Shown here: in pieces, positions 8,983-16,410 of the stretch
How the letters are laid out: every line of letters starts with the position of its first letter
How positions within the stretch are numbered: position 1 is the first letter of the stretch
Assembly: GCA_002307065.1 (NCBI GenBank)
Contig: DBTN01000050.1
Coordinates: 18,668-82,667, forward strand
Source: Akkermansiaceae bacterium UBA1315
GTDB lineage: Bacteria; Verrucomicrobiota; Verrucomicrobiia; Verrucomicrobiales; Akkermansiaceae
Length of the DNA stretch: 64,000 nucleotides
Reading direction: 5' to 3'
Translations under genes and position numbers: made by a program
The notes under the pieces: generated by a model
Told to the model about the DNA's origin: nothing
The model's input: the letters and a program-made list of their open reading frames with translations, nothing else
The model's database searches: none

Positions 8983-10131
8983 TCAAGCGGCAGAACACGC
9001 GGAGGTGGATGGTTTTTCAAACGATGAAAGCGAACTGCAGGCACCGCATTTCGCGCAACCGGCTTTGACGGTTTCCGAAGTCATACCGGCTTCACTCAGC
9101 ATCTGTCCCACGGGAGCTAGCACGGCTTTCATAAAATCCGCGGAAGGCGGAGCGTGGCCTGCGAGTGGCGTGCCCGTAACGGGAACGAAAGGGACGATAA
9201 ATGGATAAACTCCCAAGGAAATGAGCTTTCGCGCCGCGTCAATCAGTCCCTCCGGAGTATCGCCGAGTCCCGCTAAAAGATAAGTGCTGACTTGCCCTCT
9301 GCCGAAAACTTTCACGGCGGAAGAAAACGCCTCCATGTAATAAGAAAGCGGCACCTCCGCCTTGCCTGGCATGATTTTTCGCCTGACGCCCTCATCCCAT
9401 GCTTCCAGATGCATGCCGAGCGAATCGACGCCCGCAGCTCGGAGTTTCACAAACCAAAGGAAATCATCCGGCGGTTCGCACTGCGCCTGAATCGGCAACC
9501 GCGTGGCCAGCTTGATGGCCGCTGCCGCCGCCGCCAGAACCGCCGCCCCACGATCCGGAGTCGGAGGAGTTCCAGTGGTCATGACCACGTTGTCGATGCC
9601 ATCCAGCAGCTTGGCCGCCAGCGCGACTTCCGCGAGCTGCGCAGGTGATTTTTCACGAATCGTGCGACCGGCCTTCAACGATTCACCGATGGCACAGAAT
9701 TGACATTTAGTACTAGGATTGCCGTAGCGGATACACGTTTGGAGCAGAGTGGTCGCCAACACCCGGCTGGAGTGCAACTGGGCGATCTTCCAATAAGGGA
9801 TCCCCTCCTCGGTGGATAAGCCGTAAAATTTCGGAGCGGGCGGATATTGGATCACGCCGATCGGCTCTTCATTTCGATAGAGCACGGCCTGTCCTCGATC
9901 ATCCACCGCTCCTGCGGAGAAAGGCGACACAGCCGCACCCAGAGTATGAATGGGCACCATGATGGTCGTTCCCAGCAACGTCACCGCCTTGTGATCGGTC
10001 GGACCTGCACCACCGGTCCTCGACGGAACGGTGGAGTCGGCCGCTTCGATCCGCAGCCCGGAGGATTGAAGCTCAGAGAGTAACCATTGTTTTTTCGATA
10101 ACAAGGCTGTCGGAAAGTCGAGTGTCTTCAT
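8983..10131 (-). CDS. radical SAM protein of the Nit1C cluster (MSMEG_0568 family)
   Basis: This is a 382-residue radical SAM enzyme with C133, C143 and C146 in CIRYGNPSTKCQFC. The spacing is x9 and x2 instead of the classical CxxxCxxC, and is how I recall this family. Further Cys residues at the very end (CAKCGACSS) could bind a second cluster. TTGTPPTPDRGA looks like the SAM-binding strand. The chemistry in Nit1C is not established. I start it at the ATG at 10131 (MKTLDFP), which overlaps the end of the nitrilase gene by 59 bp; an upstream in-frame start at 10212 would overlap far more and adds unrelated residues. Confidence 0.85.
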   Translation of the reverse strand: MKTLDFPTALLSKKQWLLSELQSSGLRIEAADSTVPSRTGGAGPTDHKAVTLLGTTIMVPIHTLGAAVSPFSAGAVDDRGQAVLYRNEEPIGVIQYPPAPKFYGLSTEEGIPYWKIAQLHSSRVLATTLLQTCIRYGNPSTKCQFCAIGESLKAGRTIREKSPAQLAEVALAAKLLDGIDNVVMTTGTPPTPDRGAAVLAAAAAAIKLATRLPIQAQCEPPDDFLWFVKLRAAGVDSLGMHLEAWDEGVRRKIMPGKAEVPLSYYMEAFSSAVKVFGRGQVSTYLLAGLGDTPEGLIDAARKLISLGVYPFIVPFVPVTGTPLAGHAPPSADFMKAVLAPVGQMLSEAGMTSETVKAGCAKCGACSSLSSFEKPSTSACSAA

Positions 10132-11086
10132 GATTCGGAGTGCCTTCAGGTGAAAGGGTGCCATCCATACGGTGGATGGCGGGCCGCGGTGTCTTGTCCA
10201 CTCGCAGCTCAAAGAGATCCGGGCGGCTGTAATGTCCCACCGAATCCATCATTCGCTTGCGTTTGGTGATGAGGTCGAAATCCAGATCCGCGACGACCAT
10301 TCCCTCCCCTTCCGTAAGCGGCTCGCACAGGTGAGAGCCATCCGGGGCGATGATCGCGGAAAAGCAGCCACCGCGTAGCGCCTTTTGCTTCTGCGGATCT
10401 GGAGTGATCAGCGAAATCTGTTCGTCGGTTAGCCAACCGGTTGAATTGACGACGAAACAACCCGCCTCCAACGCATGATGACGGATGGTCACTTCGATTT
10501 GATCCGCAAAAATCTGCCCGACCATGGAGCCGGGAAATTGTCCGCAATGGATTTCCTCGCGGTCCGCCATCAGCGTGTATCGAGCCAGCGGATTGTAGTG
10601 CTCCCAACATGCCAGCGCCCCCACGCGGCCAACCGCCGTATCCACCGCCTTGAGCCCGGAGCCGTCACCTTGCCCCCAGATCATCCGCTCATGAAAGGTC
10701 GGTGTGATTTTCCGCCGTTTTAACAACAGTGTGCCATCGGCATCATAGACCAGTTGGGTGTTATAAAGAGAGCCGCCGTCCAGTTCGTTCACGCCCACGA
10801 CGAGCACCATCCGGTGAGTCGCCGCAGCACGCGAAAGTCTCTGGGCCAGCGGCCCGGGCACCACTACCGCTTCTTGATAAAGCTTCTGATGAGCCTTGCC
10901 CGAGGTAAATGGCGGCTCAACAAAAGAGAAGTAGGGATAATAAGGCACAAACGTTTCCGGGAAAACGGCCAGCTTCACCCCCTTGTCCGCAGCCTCGGTG
11001 ATGGCCTGCACCATGCGATGGATGGTGCCGCTCGCTCCGTTGAGATCGGGAGAGATCTGGATGGCCGCCGCTCGGATGGTTTTCAT
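10073..11086 (-). CDS. Nit1-type nitrilase
   Basis: This 337-residue carbon-nitrogen hydrolase has the Glu-Lys-Cys triad: E44 in VFPETFVPYYP, K126 in LKRRKITPTFHER and C160 in LACWEHYNP. The CWEH motif marks true nitrilases, which hydrolyse a nitrile to an acid and ammonia. It is the signature enzyme of the Nit1C cluster, which has been linked to bacterial growth on cyanide as nitrogen source. The natural substrate here is inferred, not shown. Its start follows the MSMEG_0572-family gene by three bases. Confidence 0.92.
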   Translation of the reverse strand: MKTIRAAAIQISPDLNGASGTIHRMVQAITEAADKGVKLAVFPETFVPYYPYFSFVEPPFTSGKAHQKLYQEAVVVPGPLAQRLSRAAATHRMVLVVGVNELDGGSLYNTQLVYDADGTLLLKRRKITPTFHERMIWGQGDGSGLKAVDTAVGRVGALACWEHYNPLARYTLMADREEIHCGQFPGSMVGQIFADQIEVTIRHHALEAGCFVVNSTGWLTDEQISLITPDPQKQKALRGGCFSAIIAPDGSHLCEPLTEGEGMVVADLDFDLITKRKRMMDSVGHYSRPDLFELRVDKTPRPAIHRMDGTLSPEGTPNHEDTRLSDSLVIEKTMVTL

Positions 11087-11089
11087 GCT

Positions 11090-11572
11090 TCAGACGGTCC
11101 AGGAGTCCAAAATGACGGCGTTTGCTTTCTTGTGCAGGAGGATGCAATCAAGAACGTCCAACGGGTTGATCGGAATAATGCCCGGCATGAAGGCTTTCTC
11201 GGTCTGACCGTAAAGGGCCTGCGTCGAAAAACGGCATGCGTAAACTTTCCCGCCTTCTTCCATAAACTTCGCCAACCGCTGATTGACAAACAGGTGCCCG
11301 GGAAAGGCCTCGTCTCCCAAGGTCGGGAAACCGCGCTGGAAACCCATGGTAACCCCAGGGCCATAAAGCAAAATGGAAGTATCATACCCTTTCCGCAACA
11401 GCCGCGTCGCAGACAGCGTATTGACGATCGCGATGGAACCTTCAAAGGCCATCGTGTGAAAGGTAACCAGGGCCTTCTCGCCCGGATCGGCCTTGACGTC
11501 TTCGAACACCTTCTCTTCGTAATCGACGAGAAAGTCTCCGTTCTTGTGCATCTCTTTTTCTACTTTTGGCAT
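11090..11572 (-). CDS. MSMEG_0572/Sll0783-family nitrogen-starvation protein (first gene of Nit1C)
   Basis: This 160-residue protein has a DsrE/peroxiredoxin-like look: ALVTFHTMAFEGSIAIVNTL, then a Cys in VYACRFSTQALYG. It matches the Sll0783/MSMEG_0572 family. The Synechocystis member is induced by nitrogen starvation and affects polyhydroxybutyrate accumulation. It is the promoter-proximal gene of the seven-gene unit ending at 5853. The divergent LacI-type gene begins about 150 bp upstream. Confidence 0.85.
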   Translation of the reverse strand: MPKVEKEMHKNGDFLVDYEEKVFEDVKADPGEKALVTFHTMAFEGSIAIVNTLSATRLLRKGYDTSILLYGPGVTMGFQRGFPTLGDEAFPGHLFVNQRLAKFMEEGGKVYACRFSTQALYGQTEKAFMPGIIPINPLDVLDCILLHKKANAVILDSWTV

Positions 11573-11677
11573 GGTCGTGATGTTTTAAAGGGTGAGTCGT
11601 CCGCTCATCGGACAACGCTTCACGAAGCACTGCCCAAGCCAGCCCTGCCGATCCGGCTCAAATGCACCTGCCTTATT

Positions 11678-11695
11678 TGTGCAAATCGTTGCGCA
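11678..11695. promoter_or_regulatory. candidate operator between Nit1C and the LacI-type regulator
   Basis: The inverted repeat TGTGCAA-ATCG-TTGCGCA has one mismatch between its arms. It lies 24 bp before the LacI-type start codon and about 105 bp upstream of the first Nit1C gene. Size and symmetry fit an operator of a LacI-family dimer, here perhaps autoregulatory and shared. Confidence 0.4.
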
Positions 11696-11718
11696 CGATT
11701 TCTGCTTACCACCCACCC

Positions 11719-12732
11719 ATGCAGGAAAGGGTCACGATGGCAGTGTTGGCAAAATCGCTCGGTCTTTCCGAATCAACGATATCAAGAGCTCTACGAGGCG
11801 ATCGACGGATCGGCGAGGAAACCCGCAGCCGCGTGGCACGCGCCGCGAAAGAACTCGGCTACCGTCCGAATCCATGGGTAAGCGCTCTCATGTCTGCCCG
11901 GAAAAACCGGTCCGGCAATGGCGAGGTCGGCACGGTGGCCGTGGTGACAGACTACCATGGCAAGGACGGCTGGAAAACGAAAGACGTCTGCCGGTGGGAA
12001 TACGAGGGCATTTGCCGACGCGCCGACGAAATGGGCTACCGCGTTGAGGAATTCGCCATGAGTGATTTCAACTACGATGGACACCGTATTTCAAAAACAC
12101 TCATCGCACGCGGCATCCGCGGCGTGCTTCTTGGCTTCACGCGCGAACGAAAATTTCTCTCCGGCTTTCCTCTGGAGGCCTTCAGCGTCGCCGGCCTCAG
12201 CACCTACTTCCGCGAAGTCGCCGTGAACCGTGCCAACTTCCACGGCTTCCACAATGTTCAGCTCGCCCTCCACGAAATCCGCAAGCTCGGCTTTCGCCGA
12301 ACCGGCCTCGTCGTGCCAGAACTGAACAACCGGGTCTCCGGCTACCTTTGGTCCGGCGCCGCCCTCGACTGGCAACGCCGCCTCCCCGAAAACGAACGCT
12401 GCAATCCCCTCGTCCCTACCGCGAGTCACGAAGATGCGGAATTCACCGAGTGGATGAAACGCGAAAAACCGGACTCGCTCCTCGTTTACAAGCTGCCCGT
12501 GAAAAGCTGGCTCGCCAAAGCCGGCCTCCGCATTCCCGACGACATCCATCTTTCCTACCTCTACCGCACTCAAGACGAAATGACCGAATGGCCCGGTATT
12601 GATGGTAATCTCCCGATGGTCGGAGCCGCCGCATTCGACCTCGTCATCGAAGGCCTTCACACCAATCGATACGGCCTCCCCCCTCAAGCCAAGGAAGTGC
12701 TGATCAAAGGAGAATGGAGGCCCTCAAATTAA
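11719..12732 (+). CDS. LacI-family transcriptional regulator
   Basis: This 337-residue protein has an N-terminal LacI helix-turn-helix (VTMAVLAKSLGLSESTISRAL) and hinge (AKELGYRPNPWVSALM). A periplasmic-binding-protein-like sensor domain follows. By family it represses by binding operators as a dimer and responds to a small ligand. It is divergent from the Nit1C cluster and the only regulator nearby, so it probably controls that cluster. I use the ATG at 11719; an earlier start at 11662 would add 19 residues before the HTH and cross the operator candidate. Confidence 0.85.
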   Translation: MQERVTMAVLAKSLGLSESTISRALRGDRRIGEETRSRVARAAKELGYRPNPWVSALMSARKNRSGNGEVGTVAVVTDYHGKDGWKTKDVCRWEYEGICRRADEMGYRVEEFAMSDFNYDGHRISKTLIARGIRGVLLGFTRERKFLSGFPLEAFSVAGLSTYFREVAVNRANFHGFHNVQLALHEIRKLGFRRTGLVVPELNNRVSGYLWSGAALDWQRRLPENERCNPLVPTASHEDAEFTEWMKREKPDSLLVYKLPVKSWLAKAGLRIPDDIHLSYLYRTQDEMTEWPGIDGNLPMVGAAAFDLVIEGLHTNRYGLPPQAKEVLIKGEWRPSN

Positions 12733-12738
12733 ACGAAA

Positions 12739-12880
12739 TGCCCATCTTCATCATCTTTGAATCGCGTCATCCCAGAGGGAAAAGATCGCTCCGAACGGAG
12801 CGCAGGCTTTCGCCAGCTTGTCAAATTCGCTTGTTGGAGCAGGAAAAAACGCAACGTGTTGCCGGAAGTTCGTTGATTCT
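12739..12880 (+). pseudogene. degenerate copy of the small gene at 59,976
   Basis: In frame with position 12,794 the sequence reads SSQREKIAPNGAQAF followed by ASLSNSLVGAGKN. The intact gene at 59,976 reads PAQGERIDLNGAQAL followed by ADVSKLLAAAEKI. The match is also visible at DNA level (ACGGAGCGCAGGCTTT is shared exactly). A further weak match upstream (FIIFE against FFPFE) lies in another frame, so a frameshift is likely. No open frame covers the whole family length here, so I read it as a dead fragment. Confidence 0.5.
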
Positions 12881-12888
12881 CTTGAAGA

Positions 12889-12983
12889 GCAATTTTTCCG
12901 TTCCAGAGCCATCTACCGCACTTCTTACCGGTTTTTCAGGAATCTACGGCCTCCTGCGCCGCCGCCGACAAGAATCGGTGTAA
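12889..12983 (+). pseudogene. orphan PEP-CTERM sorting tail
   Basis: The frame ending at 12,983 reads SVPEPSTALLTGF, then SGIYGLLRRRRQESV. This is a textbook PEP-CTERM signal: VPEPST motif, a short hydrophobic segment, an Arg cluster and the stop. Normally it ends a secreted protein of hundreds of residues that is processed by exosortase. Here nothing resembling such a protein or a signal peptide precedes it. The same frame upstream runs through the decayed paralog fragment. I read it as the last 30 codons of a lost exported protein. Confidence 0.65.
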
Positions 12984-13087
12984 CATTTGCTCGCGCCAGT
13001 TACCAGGACCATCGTCCCCATGGTGCCGCAGGCGTAGTCCAGAATGGCAACGGCCAGCTCCGGAAACGCGGTCATTACCGATTTTTA
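12984..13087 (-). pseudogene. remnant of the Fic C-terminal winged-helix domain beyond an in-frame stop
   Basis: Reading through the TAA that ends the Fic gene (13,085-13,087), the same frame continues as KSVMTAFPELAVAILDYA, then TMGTMVLVTGASK. Full-length Fic proteins have exactly such a linker and winged-helix start (LPELAxAILxxA ... LTGAxRNT). The similarity stops where the antisense of the PEP-CTERM tail begins. The winged helix was therefore cut both by a nonsense codon and by a recombination joint. Confidence 0.6.
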
Positions 13088-13927
13088 ACGCTCGACCTTC
13101 AGCACGACACGGCGCACCTGCTGCTGTAAAGCACGCAGGAAGAATGACAGCCAAGGTTGCCAATTTGGATCATCAGTCCGGATGGTGCCCCGCGTCTGCA
13201 GCAAGCCTAGGTAATATCCCTCCTTGCTGTGCTCAATGACGCTCTCAAGGGAACTGTAAGGAACGTAAGCGTAGCCGGACTGGAGCAGCAGAAGCGTCGT
13301 TAACACACGGCTCAAGCGTCCATTGCCGTCCTGAAATGGATGGATCTCCAAAAAAACCACCGTGAAGATCGCGACCATCAGCAGTGGGTGTAGCCTGCGA
13401 AGTTCACGAGTTTCATTCACCCAGGCTACCAGTTCGGCCATGCGTTGCGGCGTGTCGAAGGGCGTCGCCGTCTCGAACACGATACCAATCACCCTGCCGT
13501 CTTCATCGAAGGCACCGACGTTATTCGGCAGCGTTTTGTATTCGCCCCGGTGACGCTCGTCTTTCGCGCTGTAGCGAAGCAGGTCACGGTGAAGCTGCCG
13601 GATGTGGTTCTCGGAGATCGGAATGTCGCGCCAAGCCTGTAAAATGGTTTCCATGACATCGGCGTAGCCAGCCACCTCCTGCTCATCCCGGCTTGCGAAG
13701 GACTTGATTTCCAGCCGTGCCAGCAAATGTTCGATCTCGCGATCGGTGAGGTTGCTGCCCTCAATCCGCGTGGATGATCCGATGCTCTCGATCGTCGCGA
13801 CACGGCGAAGCGCGTTCAAGCGCTCGGGAGCAAGCGTGCCCAGTGCTCGCCACGCACCCTTGAACTCATCGACCTCGCTGAGCAGAGTCAGCAATTCCGG
13901 GGCAATTTGGATCGTTTCAACGTTCAC
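13085..13927 (-). CDS. Fic-domain AMP-transferase, C-terminally truncated
   Basis: This 280-residue protein contains the Fic core HPFQDGNGRLSR, whose His is catalytic for transfer of AMP from ATP to a target hydroxyl. Its own inhibitory helix, STRIEG, fits the [S/T]xxxE[G/N] rule, with the helix N-terminal to the core (class II). An N-terminal Fic_N-like region precedes it. Related proteins are about 370 residues and end in a winged helix. Here a TAA stops the frame just after VVLKVER, although the winged-helix sequence goes on in frame. The start is GTG at 13,927 with GAGGAGA a few bases upstream. It may be an active shortened enzyme or a decaying gene. Confidence 0.85.
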   Translation of the reverse strand: MNVETIQIAPELLTLLSEVDEFKGAWRALGTLAPERLNALRRVATIESIGSSTRIEGSNLTDREIEHLLARLEIKSFASRDEQEVAGYADVMETILQAWRDIPISENHIRQLHRDLLRYSAKDERHRGEYKTLPNNVGAFDEDGRVIGIVFETATPFDTPQRMAELVAWVNETRELRRLHPLLMVAIFTVVFLEIHPFQDGNGRLSRVLTTLLLLQSGYAYVPYSSLESVIEHSKEGYYLGLLQTRGTIRTDDPNWQPWLSFFLRALQQQVRRVVLKVER

Positions 13928-13952
13928 GAATGACTCTCCTCACCCGAATCAC

Positions 13953-14003
13953 CACCCAAATACACCCGATTGCCCACCCATAGTTTCACCCAAATACACC
14001 CGA
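13953..14003. repeat. two 17-bp direct repeats upstream of the Fic gene
   Basis: CACCCAAATACACCCGA occurs at 13,953-13,969 and again, identically, at 13,987-14,003, a period of 34 bp. The pair lies 26-76 bp upstream of the Fic start and between Fic and the excisionase-like gene. It may be a binding site for that small HTH protein or for another regulator. Confidence 0.7.
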
Positions 14004-14084
14004 AAATTCGTAACCAAGGGGAAGCGTGACAAGCCTCCGAAACTGAAACCGGGCCGAAGTGAGGGATTGTCCGTATTGAGAGTG

Positions 14085-14279
14085 ATGCAGACACCACCGC
14101 CTCCACAACCCCAGTCCGACAGGCTTTTGACCAAGAAAGCGGCGGCAGAGAAGTTAGCGATCTCGCCCAGGACCCTGGACCGGATGGTTGCAGCCGGAAA
14201 GATCGTAAAGGTATTCGTTGGTGCTTCCGCGCGCTTCAGACAAAGCGAGATCGACCGAATTGTCGCCAAAGGGATCTGA
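14085..14279 (+). CDS. excisionase/MerR-like helix-turn-helix protein
   Basis: This 64-residue protein has the core LLTKKAAAEKLAISPRTL, then DRMVAAGKIVKVFVGASARF. This is the winged MerR/excisionase (HTH_17) pattern, in which a first helix-turn-helix is followed by an Arg-rich wing. Such proteins direct site-specific recombination or act as small regulators. No integrase gene is present in the window. It borders the atypical segment that ends at the tRNA-Leu gene, so it may be a leftover of the element that brought the segment in. Confidence 0.65.
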   Translation: MQTPPPPQPQSDRLLTKKAAAEKLAISPRTLDRMVAAGKIVKVFVGASARFRQSEIDRIVAKGI

Positions 14280-14360
14280 CGTCGATTTTCTGAGTTCACG
14301 ACGAGGACTCGCAACCCGTGACCTCTTCCTCAAAAAAGTGTAGGCAACACCCAATCCACC

Positions 14361-14933
14361 GTGGACAAAATCATCCTGATCAACTCACCCTCCGCGCCTC
14401 CAATGGTAACCCTGAGATCCAACCAATCGACTCTTGAGGCAAAAATTGCCTGCGATCCTCACTACGTTCCATCAGACGTCGCGATCGCCAAACATGTCTT
14501 TGGCGCAAACTGTGGACCGATATCGGCGGCGGCGGCGATCTCCGAAGATGTCTGCGATATAATGAAATGGTTTCCTCAGTTCGATGAGCCGGATCGCCGG
14601 TTCACGAACCTGACTTCAATGAAAAGGGCTCTTTCCTGTATGGAAATCGAGCACCGCGTTTTGCGCCGAGAATTTCCCCGCCATGGGGTCGCCTTAATTC
14701 AGTGGCTCGGACCTTGGACTTCCAAAGATTTTTTCTCGCGATGGAGTCTTCAGCACTCCCACTGGATTGCAGTATCCGGTAGGTTTGTATTCGACTACAT
14801 TGATGAGACTTGGCGAACTTTGGCAGATTGGGAACATTACGTGGCACCTCATTACATCGATCAATTGCCTCAGGCAGCTGGCTGGGAGATCAAATTTGGG
14901 GTGGAAATTGGAAGGTCAAATTCTCCTTGGTAG
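14361..14933 (+). CDS. putative C39/papain-like cysteine peptidase domain protein
   Basis: I do not recognise a named family. The 190-residue protein has the order Cys-His-Asp expected for a papain-like fold: C51 in GANCGPIS at the start of a probable helix, H134 in QHSHWIAVSG and D145 in RFVFDYID. The NCGPxS and HWIAV...FDY pattern is characteristic of C39-like peptidases and related amidases. There is no signal peptide, so action in the cytoplasm is likely. The start is uncertain (GTG at 14,361 or ATG at 14,403); neither has a good ribosome-binding site. Its last 64 bp overlap the end of the convergent DUF4417-like gene. Base composition is AT-richer than the flanks. Confidence 0.5.
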   Translation: MDKIILINSPSAPPMVTLRSNQSTLEAKIACDPHYVPSDVAIAKHVFGANCGPISAAAAISEDVCDIMKWFPQFDEPDRRFTNLTSMKRALSCMEIEHRVLRREFPRHGVALIQWLGPWTSKDFFSRWSLQHSHWIAVSGRFVFDYIDETWRTLADWEHYVAPHYIDQLPQAAGWEIKFGVEIGRSNSPW

Positions 14934-16036
14934 GCGACTTTCTTCTCGAGCCTGTTCAAGGAAGAAGAATTTTGCATGCGATCGGCGTGAACTGCGATGT
15001 CTTGGAGAAAAATATGGTCTACGCCTTGTCCGGGCAAGGTTGGGCATGAGATTTCAGATACTCCGCCGGACTCCGTCCGCTGCAGCAGTCGTCGTGACAA
15101 GGCCAGCATGAACGGCCTGCTGTCAGTAACGGTGAACGAATTACCTAAAAGCTTTTGTGCCAACGGATAGAAGCTGCCACCCCCTACCAAAATGCAGTGG
15201 ATATCTCGGCCTGCCGCTTCTCTCAGTTTGGACAGATTCTCAATCGCAGTGTTCCCCCGGAACAGATTCTTCGGGCCGGTTTGAAATTCTTTACACACGG
15301 TTGTGATCTCGCTGTGCTCACGGAGAAATTCGCCCCAGAAATCCCAATCACTCTGATTATGGGCATTTAGATGGGGGATCACCGGAATTCCGGCCGAACT
15401 CAGACGTTCGCAGACCAATAGCATCCGCTTTAAATTGCGCAGGTGTTGAAATCGATTGGAGTCTGAAAATAGAGAGAAGTTTGGAGCACTGACTGCGTCG
15501 AGCCGCATCTTTGCCAGCTTATCGATTACGCCGCTGGATCTGTGCTTTTCCCAAAATCCCTCGAGCCTGTTGTCATGATCGACCCCGATGGCCATAATCT
15601 TGGTGTCTTCACCAATCATGAAGTGAGTCCTAAGATCATCTCCCGTCTCGAACCTGCATCCGTATCCCCCGCCGGGAGTTCTACGGATGATCTTGAATAG
15701 CGGAATCGCAACCCAATCCAGCTGTAGGCGCAAAACTCGCCGCGATCCGTTTTTCACAGCAGGAAGATAATATGGCAGATCCGTAGCGGATGCGGAAACC
15801 ATCTTTCCGAACTTCCAGCTATCTAAACCACCGACATCATTCCAACATTTCCAAAACCAGTCTTCCCGCAAAGGATTCATTTCATCACACCTTGGCTTGG
15901 AAACATCCCAAGATCCAAGATGACATGAGCGTCCGGTTAACGTAAATTCAGGCTCCTCACCGCATCGGGCATTAATTAGACACGTAGAGCAATGATCCTG
16001 TTTCCAAGCAGGATGGCCGGCGCGGGGGTGGTTCAT
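14870..16036 (-). CDS. DUF4417-like protein with N-terminal Cys cluster
   Basis: This 388-residue protein has Cys-rich beginnings (CSTCLINARCG), which could bind metal. The central part, DAVSAPNFSLFSDSNRFQHL, then NLKRMLLVCERL and IPVIPHLNAHNQSDWDFW, matches the pattern of DUF4417 proteins known from phages and mobile elements. HCILVGGGS and a late DSRPFMLALSRR fit the rest of a barrel-like domain. The function of DUF4417 is unknown. It is the last gene of a four-gene minus-strand operon. Its ATG overlaps the previous stop (ATGA). Confidence 0.6.
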   Translation of the reverse strand: MNHPRAGHPAWKQDHCSTCLINARCGEEPEFTLTGRSCHLGSWDVSKPRCDEMNPLREDWFWKCWNDVGGLDSWKFGKMVSASATDLPYYLPAVKNGSRRVLRLQLDWVAIPLFKIIRRTPGGGYGCRFETGDDLRTHFMIGEDTKIMAIGVDHDNRLEGFWEKHRSSGVIDKLAKMRLDAVSAPNFSLFSDSNRFQHLRNLKRMLLVCERLSSAGIPVIPHLNAHNQSDWDFWGEFLREHSEITTVCKEFQTGPKNLFRGNTAIENLSKLREAAGRDIHCILVGGGSFYPLAQKLLGNSFTVTDSRPFMLALSRRLLQRTESGGVSEISCPTLPGQGVDHIFLQDIAVHADRMQNSSSLNRLEKKVAYQGEFDLPISTPNLISQPAA

Positions 16037-16410
16037 GACTTTAAGTAAATTCCTACGGTGAATTGAAGCCAGGTGGCCATGACATCTTTAACTATGCCCG
16101 AGATCCGACAGCCAGGCTCACTTGTAATCTGCATTTCGTCGCGAAGAAGTTGGCTGCCTGCCTCCGTGACCTGTCCGATCTTTGAAATACCACGGTAAAC
16201 TTCCACATGGGATTTTCCACGATCTATCAAGTTCACCCGATCTCCCTCCGAAGGAGCATCCAAACCAGCAAAGAATTCGCACTCAACGAAAACTGCTTCA
16301 GCAACCGGCATCCCCGAAAACAGATTGGTTTCGTACACACCTGTCGCACCGGCTTTATCGATCGTCTGGCGGTGGGTCTTTGCTCGCGTCTTTTTTATGC
16401 CTTCGCCCAT
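16033..16410 (-). CDS. unrecognised small protein in the GHKL/DUF4417 operon
   Basis: This 125-residue protein has no family I can name. The N-terminus is basic (KKTRAKTHRQTIDKAG). The middle, FSGMPVAEAVFVECEFF, has two hydrophobic strands, and the C-terminal half ends WLQFTVGIYLKS. It overlaps the gene before it by 16 bp and the gene after it by 4 bp, so it is clearly part of the operon and coupled in translation. A regulatory or adaptor role is only a guess from position. Confidence 0.6.
   Translation of the reverse strand: MGEGIKKTRAKTHRQTIDKAGATGVYETNLFSGMPVAEAVFVECEFFAGLDAPSEGDRVNLIDRGKSHVEVYRGISKIGQVTEAGSQLLRDEMQITSEPGCRISGIVKDVMATWLQFTVGIYLKS

Noticed and set aside
10754..11881. 375-residue plus-strand open frame
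   Set aside because: Antisense to the nitrilase and MSMEG_0572-family genes and crossing the LacI start; the product is Arg/His-rich and not protein-like.
12714..12983. 89-residue open frame ending in a PEP-CTERM signal
   Set aside because: It begins inside the LacI-type gene, has no signal peptide and runs through a decayed gene in another frame. Only its last 30 codons are meaningful, so I list those as a remnant.
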